A DNA stretch of 64,000 nucleotides. Origin: Puia sp. GTDB taxonomy: Bacteria; Bacteroidota; Bacteroidia; Chitinophagales; Chitinophagaceae. The stretch lies in NCBI GenBank assembly GCA_031292515.1, contig JARLGZ010000279.1:186001-250000 (forward strand), given 5' to 3'. Under the pieces are notes generated by a model, which saw nothing but the letters and a program-made list of their open reading frames with translations, was not told where the DNA came from and made no database searches. The position numbers and the translations under genes are program-made. Positions 35,588 to 43,261 of this stretch are shown in pieces (the stretch's first letter is position 1; each line of letters begins with the position of its first letter).

Positions 35588-36151
35588 ATGATAGAAAAAA
35601 CACAAAAGATACACAGATATATAATAACGGGTGGACCCGGCTCGGGCAAAACAAGCCTTTTGGCAGCCTTGCATCGATGCGGATATGACTGTTCCCCGGA
35701 AGCCTCCAGGCAGTTGATCATGGAAGGTCTGGCAGAAGGATCCGCCTGCATGCCCTGGCTGGACTTAAATTGTTTTGCAGAGAAGACCCTGGAATGTATG
35801 AAGAGGCTGCACGCCGGATCGGCTGGAAGCACCCTCACCTTCTTCGACAGGGGAATACCCGATATCATGGCCTACCTTCGCGCCGCAGGCCTTCCCGTTA
35901 ACGGGAAATACGATTCCCTGCTGAAGGAGTACCCCTATAACAAGATGGTGTTCCTGCTACCTCCCTGGCGGGAAATCTATGTTCAGGATCCAGCGAGATG
36001 GCAGACCTTTGACGAAGCCGAAGGACTTTATCTGGAAATCAAAGAGACCTACCGGCATACCGGTCACCACCTGTACGAGCTGCCCAAATCATCTGTCGAT
36101 GAAAGGGTGGCGTTTGTAAAAGAGACACTAAAAAAAAGCCACCCACTATGA
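35588..36151 (+). CDS. P-loop NTPase / kinase-like protein (AAA_28 type) in the B12 unit
   Basis: A 187-residue soluble protein with Walker A GGPGSGKTSLL at 15-25 and a later FFDRGIPDIMAYL (DRG motif as in nucleoside and small-molecule kinases). A conserved tail reads MVFLLPPWREIYVQDPARW, QTFDEAEGLYLEIKETY and HLYELPKSSVDERVAFV. The layout fits the AAA_28 family, which resembles NadR-type ribosylnicotinamide kinases. It lies between cbiB and btuF, overlapping btuF by 4 bp (ATGA), so it is certainly cotranscribed. Its substrate is not known. The cluster lacks a recognised threonine kinase, so a role in making threonine phosphate is one testable idea. Confidence 0.8.
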   Translation: MIEKTQKIHRYIITGGPGSGKTSLLAALHRCGYDCSPEASRQLIMEGLAEGSACMPWLDLNCFAEKTLECMKRLHAGSAGSTLTFFDRGIPDIMAYLRAAGLPVNGKYDSLLKEYPYNKMVFLLPPWREIYVQDPARWQTFDEAEGLYLEIKETYRHTGHHLYELPKSSVDERVAFVKETLKKSHPL

Positions 36152-37350
36152 CCAGGAGCCGCATGCACCTTAGACCCTTTCGTTGTTTTTCGCTGGCTGC
36201 TTTAGCAACCGGTTTTTTACTGGCTTCCTGCGTAGGAAACGGTCCAAAAGACAGGGCGGGGACAAATCCCGTTACAGATTCACCGACCAAAGACACCACC
36301 TCGTCGGAAGCTGTCGTCAAATATGCCCAGGGTTTTAGCATCGACTATCACGACCATTATAAACTGGTAAAGGTTCTAAACCGGTTAGCAGGCAAACCGG
36401 ATACCTTGGAATATGTATTGGTGCAAAGAGGTTTTTCCGCACCGGCAGGATATCCAAAAGCGCAAGTGATTCATATCCCTGTCCGTTCGATCATCGGCAT
36501 GTCTTCCATGCACGTCGCATTGGCGGATTTTGTAGGCATCCCCGACAGGATCACCGGTCTCGGAAGCCTGCAATATATCAGCTCCCCGTCCGTGAGGAGA
36601 AATATCAAAGCAGGAAAAGTAGCGGAAGTAGGTTTGGATGGCAATCTGAACAACGAACTCATACTGACGATGCGTCCCGATATACTGATTGTTATGAGCA
36701 ATCCCGAAAACGTCTCCGGAGGATATAAAACCCTGACCGATGCGGGGATCCCCGTTTTGCCGGACGGGGAATGGCTCGAATCGAACCCGCTCGGACGGAC
36801 AGAATGGGTCAAGCTGATGGCCGCCCTCGTAAACAAAGAAGCCTATGTGAACGCGAAATTCGACAGCGTGTCGCACACCTATGATAGCCTGGCGCAACTG
36901 GCCGCCCGCACCTCCGTAAGGCCACATGTGATCGTCGGACTGCCCTTTAAAGGATCCTGGTTCGTTCCGGCGGGAGAAAGCTATATGGCGCAATTCCTCA
37001 GAGATGCGGGGGCTGGGTATAAATGGTACGATACAAAAGGAATCGGAAGCATTTCGCTCAATTTCGAATCCGTCGCGCCCGAAGCACTGACGGCCGATTA
37101 TTGGCTGAATATCGGAAGCGCGGATACAAAGGCGGACATCCTTGCCAAAGACAAACGCTATTCCAGCTTTAAAGCCTTTAAAACGGGTGATGTCTACAAC
37201 AACAACAAACGGGTGAATGATCTGGGCTCCAATGATTATTGGGAATCCGGAGGGGTCAACCCCCAACTGATACTGGCCGACCTGATCAGGATCCTTCATC
37301 CGGAACTGCTGCCCGATCATCAATTGATATACTACAAACAATTAAATTAA
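36148..37350 (+). CDS. btuF: Corrinoid ABC transporter substrate-binding lipoprotein (BtuF-like)
   Basis: A 400-residue periplasmic binding protein of the FecB/BtuF (cluster A-II) type, lipidated at Cys28 (LLASC). The two lobes carry VIHIPVRSIIGMSSMHVALA, RITGLGSLQYISSP, ILTMRPDILIVMSNPENVSG and, in lobe 2, FVPAGESYMAQFLRDAGAGY and PEALTADYWLNIGSAD. It is flanked by the AAA_28 gene and btuC within the riboswitch-controlled unit. A corrinoid such as cobalamin or cobinamide is therefore the probable ligand. Sequence alone would also allow heme or siderophore. Confidence 0.88.
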   Translation: MTRSRMHLRPFRCFSLAALATGFLLASCVGNGPKDRAGTNPVTDSPTKDTTSSEAVVKYAQGFSIDYHDHYKLVKVLNRLAGKPDTLEYVLVQRGFSAPAGYPKAQVIHIPVRSIIGMSSMHVALADFVGIPDRITGLGSLQYISSPSVRRNIKAGKVAEVGLDGNLNNELILTMRPDILIVMSNPENVSGGYKTLTDAGIPVLPDGEWLESNPLGRTEWVKLMAALVNKEAYVNAKFDSVSHTYDSLAQLAARTSVRPHVIVGLPFKGSWFVPAGESYMAQFLRDAGAGYKWYDTKGIGSISLNFESVAPEALTADYWLNIGSADTKADILAKDKRYSSFKAFKTGDVYNNNKRVNDLGSNDYWESGGVNPQLILADLIRILHPELLPDHQLIYYKQLN

Positions 37351-38387
37351 TGGAAATAACCCGGAACCTTCGCCTTACAGGTCTGTTGTTGCTGCTGGCC
37401 TTCCTTTTCCTGGCAGACATCGCGCTGGGATCGGTGAGGATCCCGCTCAGGCAGATCTTTAACATCGTCTTTTCGATCGGATCCGAAAATACCACCTGGC
37501 AATATATCGTAGAAAAGATCAGGATACCCAAAACCTGTACGGCAGTGCTGGCAGGGTGTGGGCTCTCCGTGAGCGGGCTGCAGATGCAGACTCTCTTCCG
37601 CAATCCACTCGCCGACCCTTCCTTGTTAGGAATCACCGCAGGCGCAAATCTTGGTGTCGCCATAATCATGCTGGCCGGCGGCAGCATCACCACGCTCTAT
37701 ACGATCAAGGAACTGGGAATATCAGGCAGCTGGTCGGTGATAGTGTCTGCCTGTATGGGCGCCGCCGCCATCATGTTGCTGGTGCTCACCGTTGCAGGCA
37801 GGCTAAAAGACAACGTGATGATGCTGATCATAGGTTTCATGATCGCTACAATCACGCTCTCCCTGATCAGCATCCTGCAATATTTCAGCGCCCCGGAATT
37901 GATAAAGGACTACCTGATATGGACATTCGGTTCGCTTGGCGGAGTGAACGGAAGCCAATTGTATATTCTCGCACTGGCAGTTGTCGCGGGGCTGCTACTG
38001 TCCTTTCTCTCTTCCAAGTTGCTTGATGCAGCCCTGCTGGGTGAAAACTATGCCCGCAGCATGGGACTCTCGCCCCAAAGAGTAAGAGCGGTCATCGTTT
38101 GCAGTACCAGTCTGCTCGCAGGCAGCATCACTGCGTTTTGCGGACCCATCGGCTTCATCGGCATCGCTGTCCCGCACATGGCACGCTCCCTGTTCAATAC
38201 ATCCAATCATCGCATATTGATACCCGCTTGTTGCCTGATCGGCGCAGTGCTGATGCTCCTATGTGACCTGATAGCGCAGCTGCCAGGGAGTCAGACGGTA
38301 CTCCCCATTAACATAATCACCGCGCTCGTAGGGGCTCCGGCGGTAATCTGGATCATCCTTCGAAGGAATAATTTAAGAGGATACTGA
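37350..38387 (+). CDS. btuC: Corrinoid ABC transporter permease (BtuC/FecCD family)
   Basis: A 345-residue inner-membrane permease with about ten helices. Family motifs are RIPKTCTAVLAGCGLSVSGL, QTLFRNPLADPSLLGITAGA, the cytoplasmic GENYARSMGLSPQRVRAVIV and GPIGFIGIAVPHMAR, which contact the ATPase. The ATG at 37350 overlaps the btuF stop (TAATG); a longer frame to 37239 would run inside btuF and is not used. Its own TGA overlaps the btuD ATG (38385-38389), so F, C and D are tightly coupled. Confidence 0.93.
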   Translation: MEITRNLRLTGLLLLLAFLFLADIALGSVRIPLRQIFNIVFSIGSENTTWQYIVEKIRIPKTCTAVLAGCGLSVSGLQMQTLFRNPLADPSLLGITAGANLGVAIIMLAGGSITTLYTIKELGISGSWSVIVSACMGAAAIMLLVLTVAGRLKDNVMMLIIGFMIATITLSLISILQYFSAPELIKDYLIWTFGSLGGVNGSQLYILALAVVAGLLLSFLSSKLLDAALLGENYARSMGLSPQRVRAVIVCSTSLLAGSITAFCGPIGFIGIAVPHMARSLFNTSNHRILIPACCLIGAVLMLLCDLIAQLPGSQTVLPINIITALVGAPAVIWIILRRNNLRGY

Positions 38388-39427
38388 TGAATAACAAGCC
38401 GCCCTTATTGCAAACGATGAACCTGGTAACAGGTTATCTATCCGGCTCAAAGAGAAGGATTCCGGTCGCAGGCCCGCTGGACCTGCAGATATTTGCGGGT
38501 CAACTGATCTGTTTGCTCGGGTCAAATGGGTCCGGAAAATCGACCTTGCTAAGGACACTTGCCGGCCTTCAGCCTCCACTGGAAGGAATCATGACCATTG
38601 CCGGGATACCTTCCCACCAGATAAGCTCCTCCCGCCTCGCCAGAAAAATCAGTCTGGTATTGACAGACTCCGTGAGATCGAGTAACCTGACCGTATATTC
38701 GCTCGTCGCGCTGGGAAGATATCCCTATTCCAACTGGCTGGGCATCCTTCGGGAATCCGATCAGCTTATTATCAAAATGGCCATCGAAGCAACCGGCATA
38801 GAGGATTTCTTAGATCGGAAAGTGGCAACCCTTAGCGACGGGGAAGTTCAAAAGGTGATGCTAGCCCGCGCCCTTGCGCAGGACACCCCTCTCATGATGC
38901 TGGATGAGCCAACCGCACACCTGGATCTCCCCAGCCGCATCCAGCTGATGCGTCTGTTACACCAACTGGCACGGCAAACCGATAAAGGCATCCTGGTTTC
39001 CACCCATGAACTGGACCTCGCCCTCCAGGTAGCCGACGAAGTCTGGCTGCTGCAGCCACAAACAGGCATAGGCGCGTTGTTGAAGCGGGGGACCCCGGAA
39101 GACCTGGTGCTGGACGGCATCTTCGGGACAGCCTTTGAAAAAGAGGGCATCCGGTTCGATAAAACAACGGGGAGCTTCCAGGTGCATCCCGGCAACGGGA
39201 TGCTTATAACCATCCTGGGTGGGGGCGCCGCCGCCTTCTGGACGAAAAGAGCCGTCCAGCGACTGGGTTTCAGCGTTGACGAGGAAAGGCCGACTGCCCT
39301 CATTATCCGGGTATGGGAAGAAAATGGAAAGGCCCGCTGGGCGTTGGAACAGAAATGCGGTACGCAAAGTCATGAGACTATGAAATCCCTGCTGGAAGCC
39401 CTTAGTCTGGTAAGCCCGATAGCGTGA
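38387..39427 (+). CDS. btuD: Corrinoid ABC transporter ATPase (BtuD-like) with C-terminal extension
   Basis: A 346-residue ATPase. Walker A GSNGSGKST is at 45-53. The Q-loop region follows, then a signature LSDGEVQKVMLARAL (LSDGE in place of LSGGQ), Walker B LMMLDEPTAHLD and the switch His of LVSTHELD. The canonical ATPase ends near residue 255. About 85 further residues follow (TTGSFQVHPGNGMLITILGG, GAAAFWTKRAVQRLGF, ALIIRVWEENG), with a glycine-rich beta-alpha-beta character that I cannot assign. Enterobacterial BtuD lacks it. The gene overlaps btuC by 3 bp. Confidence 0.92.
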   Translation: MNNKPPLLQTMNLVTGYLSGSKRRIPVAGPLDLQIFAGQLICLLGSNGSGKSTLLRTLAGLQPPLEGIMTIAGIPSHQISSSRLARKISLVLTDSVRSSNLTVYSLVALGRYPYSNWLGILRESDQLIIKMAIEATGIEDFLDRKVATLSDGEVQKVMLARALAQDTPLMMLDEPTAHLDLPSRIQLMRLLHQLARQTDKGILVSTHELDLALQVADEVWLLQPQTGIGALLKRGTPEDLVLDGIFGTAFEKEGIRFDKTTGSFQVHPGNGMLITILGGGAAAFWTKRAVQRLGFSVDEERPTALIIRVWEENGKARWALEQKCGTQSHETMKSLLEALSLVSPIA

Positions 39428-39447
39428 CATAATAGAAATTTTTAAAC

Positions 39448-40050
39448 ATGAAGATCTATACAAAGAAAGGAGATGCCGGCATGACCGGGCTTTTTGGCGG
39501 TAGCCGCGTATCCAAAGATGATATCCGCGTGGAATGCGTCGGTACCTTTGACGAGGTCAATTCCACGATCGGTCTGCTGCGCGTCAAACTGCCCGCAGAG
39601 CATGCATGGCAGCCCGGTCTTCATAGGATCCAAAAAGACCTCATGGATATGATGTCGCACCTGGCAAGACCCTCCGACGCCAAAAAGATCAATACAAACC
39701 CGATACCCGAAGGAGGAGCTGCTATCTGCGAGGCTTGGATCGACGAACTCGAGGCCTCGATGAAAAGCCCCTCCGACTATTTCCTGCTGCCCGGCGGAAA
39801 CGAGGTTTCGGCCCTATGCCATTTGGTCCGTACGCAAATGCGAAGAGGGGAACGAAGACTGGTCACCCTGATGAAAACCGACACGGTGCATCCGGCGATT
39901 CCGGCTTACGTCAATCGTTTGTCAGACCTCTTCTTCACTTTGTCGCGGGCGGAAATGGACAAGGCGGGTGTGGCGGAAGAGAAGTGGCAGCTGTTTCTTT
40001 ATAAACGCTTCCGCAACGACACTCCCGGTAAGAATACCGCCGACAAATAA
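39448..40050 (+). CDS. pduO: PduO-type cob(I)alamin adenosyltransferase
   Basis: Transfers the adenosyl group of ATP to reduced corrinoid, giving the form needed by CobU, CobS and CbiB. The 200-residue protein starts with the ATP-binding N-terminus MKIYTKKGDAGMTGLFGGSR. It continues with KDDIRVECVGTFDEVNSTIG, FLLPGGNEVSALCHLVRTQM and RRGERRLVTL, with AYVNRLSDLFFTLSR near the end. All are PduO/ATR family motifs. It lies 20 bp after btuD and is the last gene of riboswitch unit 1. A promoter and the second riboswitch begin directly behind it. Confidence 0.93.
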   Translation: MKIYTKKGDAGMTGLFGGSRVSKDDIRVECVGTFDEVNSTIGLLRVKLPAEHAWQPGLHRIQKDLMDMMSHLARPSDAKKINTNPIPEGGAAICEAWIDELEASMKSPSDYFLLPGGNEVSALCHLVRTQMRRGERRLVTLMKTDTVHPAIPAYVNRLSDLFFTLSRAEMDKAGVAEEKWQLFLYKRFRNDTPGKNTADK

Positions 40051-40055
40051 TTTCT

Positions 40056-40086
40056 TTTGCCGATACCTGTCACTCGGCTACATTTG
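40056..40086 (+). promoter_or_regulatory. Promoter of the btuB unit
   Basis: TTTG (40056-40059), 19 bases, then TACATTTG (40079-40086) is an exact match to the Bacteroidota consensus TTTG-N19-TAnnTTTG. Transcription would start a few bases before the conserved riboswitch core, which supports the boundary of the second unit. Confidence 0.85.
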
Positions 40087-40088
40087 TA

Positions 40089-40305
40089 CTGATTTTGGTT
40101 CCGCCGTTTGGCGGATTAAAAGGGAAGTCCGGTGAAAATCCGGCGCTATCCCCGTAGCTGTAAGCTCTATACACGACTGTCCGTTCCGCATGCCACTGTC
40201 CGCCAACTGGCGGATGGGAAGGTGCCGGACAGCAGAGCAAAGCCAGAAGACCTGCCAGATTCACTCAATCATTCAAGGCTTTCGGGTGAAAAGCAAGGAG
40301 TGTAA
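40089..40305 (+). promoter_or_regulatory. Cobalamin riboswitch 2 (controls btuB unit)
   Basis: The same core as riboswitch 1: AAAAGGGAAGTCCGGTGAAA (40118-40137), CCCCGTAGCTGTAA ending near 40162, and B12 box AGCCAGAAGACCTGCC (40241-40256). A downstream hairpin GCTTT/AAAGC (40278-40282, 40290-40294) presents CGGG at 40283-40286, able to pair with L5 CCCCG at 40150-40154. The leader from the promoter to the btuB ATG is about 320 nt. Confidence 0.95.
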
Positions 40306-40416
40306 ACTGTCCCGCGCAGGCAGGCAATTTATATTTCAATCTTATTTCATTTTTTCCGAAGGCTCATTCACTTAACCCTTGTCTTCCATCAGAAAGACAA
40401 AAAACTACTATTTAGA

Positions 40417-42552
40417 ATGAGCAAAAAACATTTTGCAGCTTTTATCATGCCGGTAGTCACCGGCAGCTCCTTATTGGCCCAAACGGCTCTACCCCAAACA
40501 ACTTTCACGCAAGCCACTTTCACGCAGGCCGCTTTCACGCAGACTGCCTATTTACAGACGGGCTCTTTACGAGCCGCGCCTTTACAGATTACCCCATCGC
40601 AGACTGTCTATTCACGGCCAAAACCGGTTCAACCAAAGAAAGACAGTATCGCAAAAGAACTGGATGAAGTTGTGGTAACCGCCACGAAATACCCCGTCAA
40701 AGAGAACCTTACCGGAAAAGTCCTGACCGTGATTACCCGGGACGACCTGGAAAAAAGCGGTGGCAAACAACTTACCGAAGTCCTGAACACACAGGCCGGG
40801 CTCATCGTAAGCGGCTCGCAGAATACCCTGGGAACAAACCAGGACATCTACCTGCAGGGAGCGGACGCAGGGAAGACCCTGGTCCTGATCGACGGCATAC
40901 CGGCCTATGATCCATCGGGAACCAGCACGGCATTTGATCTCAACCTGATCAACACTGACGAAGTGGAAAGAGTGGAGATCCTGAAAGGCAGCCAGTCTAC
41001 CCTGTATGGGAGCGATGCGGTCGCCGGTGTCATCAATATCATCATGAAGAAAGGAAGCGGCAAGCCCCTGAACGCTTCCGCTAATCTTTCGGCCGGCAGC
41101 TACGGAACTTACAAAATATCCGCCGGCATCGACGGAAAGATCCACAACACCGGGTACAACGTACAATATACCCACCTGAAAAGCGATGGGATCTCAACCG
41201 CCTATGATTCCACGGGGAAAGGGCATTTCGACAATGACGGCTTCAATGAGAATATCGTCATGGCCAATATCAATCAAAGGATATCAGATGCCCTTCAGCT
41301 CCGCGCCAACTTCCAGAACGGTTTTTACGGCGCCGATCTCGACGGCGGCGCCTACACGGACGACCGCTTCTATACCGGCACCAACAAGAACACACAAGCC
41401 GGCATCGGCGCGGATTATATCGTCGGAATCGCCAAAATTCATTTCAATTACAATTACAATACCGTTACCAGGGCCTACCTCGACGATTCCGCTACCACGA
41501 TCCTCCAGGGCGGCACCTATTCATCCAGCACTTATAAAGGACGATCCCACTACCTGGAACTGTTCAGCAATATAGACCTGTCAAAACATGTCGATCTGGT
41601 GGCCGGTATGGACTACCGGATTCAACGGGTAGACGAGAGCGGGCTGACCATCTATTACAACAGCTATTATCCCCCTTATGGAGTCGTCAACTCTTACAAC
41701 GCTATCTCCGGCGACAGCGCCAATGTCCGGCAATTTGCAGGTTACGCTTCTCTCCTGATAAAGAATCTGCACGGGTTCAATTTTGAGGCGGGTGGCCGGT
41801 ACAACAGCTTTAACCGGTATGGCAATGTATTCACCTATTCCGTGAATCCATCCTATGTGGTGAACGACCGGGTAAAAATATTCTTTAACCTCTCTTCAGG
41901 GTTTTCTGCACCCACTCTTTATCAATTGTATTCTCCCTATGCTGACCCCTTTGGGACGCTCAAACCGGAAAGATCGATCACGACCGAAAGCGGTATCCAA
42001 TACAGCGTGTCTCATTTCAACGCCAGGGCGCTCTATTTTCAGCGGTCTACAAAAGATAATATCATCTATTATGCAAACAACCCCGCTTACCCGCTTGGCT
42101 ATTATATCAACCTGGACAAACAGAACGATCACGGTGTCGAACTGGAAGCGAGTCTGAAGGCCGGTCCCTGGTCTTTTTCGGGGAACTACACCTATACCAC
42201 CGGCAAAGTGACCACTCCGGTCAACGGGAAGGACAGCACTTTTTATGATTTGTACCGCCGTCCAAAAAATGCAGTGAACCTAAGCGCCGGCATCCACGCC
42301 ACCAGGGCTCTCTTCATGAGCGTGGCCCTGCGCGCAGTCGGTAAACGCACCGAATCGTCGTATTATGGTCCTCCCACTACGGCCTATGCCTATGCATACT
42401 ATACGCTGGACGGATATCTGGAGTACAAGATCACCAAACAACTAAAAGCTTTTGCCGACCTGAAGAACCTGACCAACCAGCTATTCTTCGACGAACCCGG
42501 TTATAACAGTAAAAAGTTTAATTTCATGGCGGGAGTGTCCCTTCGCTTCTAG
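40417..42552 (+). CDS. btuB: TonB-dependent corrinoid receptor BtuB
   Basis: An outer-membrane corrinoid transporter of 711 residues. After a short signal (about 1-21) comes an unusual pentapeptide-repeat stretch to about residue 73. A TonB box region follows (DSIAKELDEVVVTATKYP), then a plug (LTEVLNTQAGLIVSGSQNTL, QGADAGKTLVLIDGIPAYDP, ILKGSQSTLYGSDAVAGVIN) and a 22-stranded barrel ending MAGVSLRF. The riboswitch directly upstream supports the corrinoid role. The start is the ATG at 40417, about 120 bp past the L13 stem. Confidence 0.93.
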   Translation: MSKKHFAAFIMPVVTGSSLLAQTALPQTTFTQATFTQAAFTQTAYLQTGSLRAAPLQITPSQTVYSRPKPVQPKKDSIAKELDEVVVTATKYPVKENLTGKVLTVITRDDLEKSGGKQLTEVLNTQAGLIVSGSQNTLGTNQDIYLQGADAGKTLVLIDGIPAYDPSGTSTAFDLNLINTDEVERVEILKGSQSTLYGSDAVAGVINIIMKKGSGKPLNASANLSAGSYGTYKISAGIDGKIHNTGYNVQYTHLKSDGISTAYDSTGKGHFDNDGFNENIVMANINQRISDALQLRANFQNGFYGADLDGGAYTDDRFYTGTNKNTQAGIGADYIVGIAKIHFNYNYNTVTRAYLDDSATTILQGGTYSSSTYKGRSHYLELFSNIDLSKHVDLVAGMDYRIQRVDESGLTIYYNSYYPPYGVVNSYNAISGDSANVRQFAGYASLLIKNLHGFNFEAGGRYNSFNRYGNVFTYSVNPSYVVNDRVKIFFNLSSGFSAPTLYQLYSPYADPFGTLKPERSITTESGIQYSVSHFNARALYFQRSTKDNIIYYANNPAYPLGYYINLDKQNDHGVELEASLKAGPWSFSGNYTYTTGKVTTPVNGKDSTFYDLYRRPKNAVNLSAGIHATRALFMSVALRAVGKRTESSYYGPPTTAYAYAYYTLDGYLEYKITKQLKAFADLKNLTNQLFFDEPGYNSKKFNFMAGVSLRF
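40471..40635 (+). repeat. 15-bp tandem repeat encoding pentapeptides at the BtuB mature N-terminus
   Basis: Eleven consecutive 15-bp units encode LLAQT, ALPQT, TFTQA, TFTQA, AFTQT, AYLQT, GSLRA, APLQI, TPSQT, VYSRP and KPVQP. Position 4 is Gln in nine of the eleven. Units 3-5 (40501-40545) are nearly identical in DNA, indicating recent slippage or duplication. The array sits between the signal peptide and the TonB box. Confidence 0.85.
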
Positions 42553-42631
42553 AATACTGCCAGGAAAAATAGCATCTGCAGGTAACTAAAACAACAGTCC
42601 GTATTTTTTAAAGAGAAATATTTTCTACGTG

Positions 42632-43246
42632 ATGGAAAATGACACACAACCCGTCAGTCGCATACTCTTTATCACCGGAGGCGCCAGGAGCGGCAAGAGC
42701 CGGTATGCCCAGGAACTGGCGCTGCAGTTGAGCCCCACCCCCCGCTATGTCGCGACGGCCCGCCGCTGGGATGACGACTTCGGCGAACGAATCCGACGGC
42801 ATCGACAGGACCGGGACGAACGATGGACTTCCCTGGAAGAAGAGAAATATCTCAGCCGCCTGCCCCTGTCCGGACAGACAGCCGTGATAGACTGTGTTAC
42901 CCTCTGGCTTACGAATTTTTTTGTCGATACAAACCAGGATGTCGAAAGGACATTGGAAGCCTGCAAAAAAGAAATGGACCTGTTGTCCCACATGGTGCAG
43001 CAGGCTCCAGGCACCACGCTGATCGTCGTAAGCAACGAAATCGGCATGGGCTTGCACGCGGAAACGGAGGCCGGCAGAAAATTTGCCGACCTGCAGGGAT
43101 GGATGAATCAATATATCGCACATCTCGCTGACCGGGTGACTTTAATGGTAAGCGGCATCCCCCTGATAGTAAAACCCGGAGGGAATGAAACCACCGGGAT
43201 CAACCCAATCAGCAATAAAACCAATCCTGGGTACTTCCCGGAATAA
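42632..43246 (+). CDS. cobU: Bifunctional adenosylcobinamide kinase / guanylyltransferase
   Basis: Phosphorylates adenosylcobinamide and adds GMP to activate it for loop attachment. The 204-residue protein has the P-loop FITGGARSGKSRYAQELAL at about 13-31, ATARRWDDDFGERIRRHR, AVIDCVTLWLTNFF and VVSNEIGMGLHAET, then DLQGWMNQYIAHLADRVTLM, the full CobU/CobP set. The ATG at 42632 is preferred to a GTG one codon earlier. It lies 79 bp after btuB and 15 bp before the PP-loop gene. Confidence 0.95.
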   Translation: MENDTQPVSRILFITGGARSGKSRYAQELALQLSPTPRYVATARRWDDDFGERIRRHRQDRDERWTSLEEEKYLSRLPLSGQTAVIDCVTLWLTNFFVDTNQDVERTLEACKKEMDLLSHMVQQAPGTTLIVVSNEIGMGLHAETEAGRKFADLQGWMNQYIAHLADRVTLMVSGIPLIVKPGGNETTGINPISNKTNPGYFPE

Positions 43247-43261
43247 ACAGACCAGGAAAAA

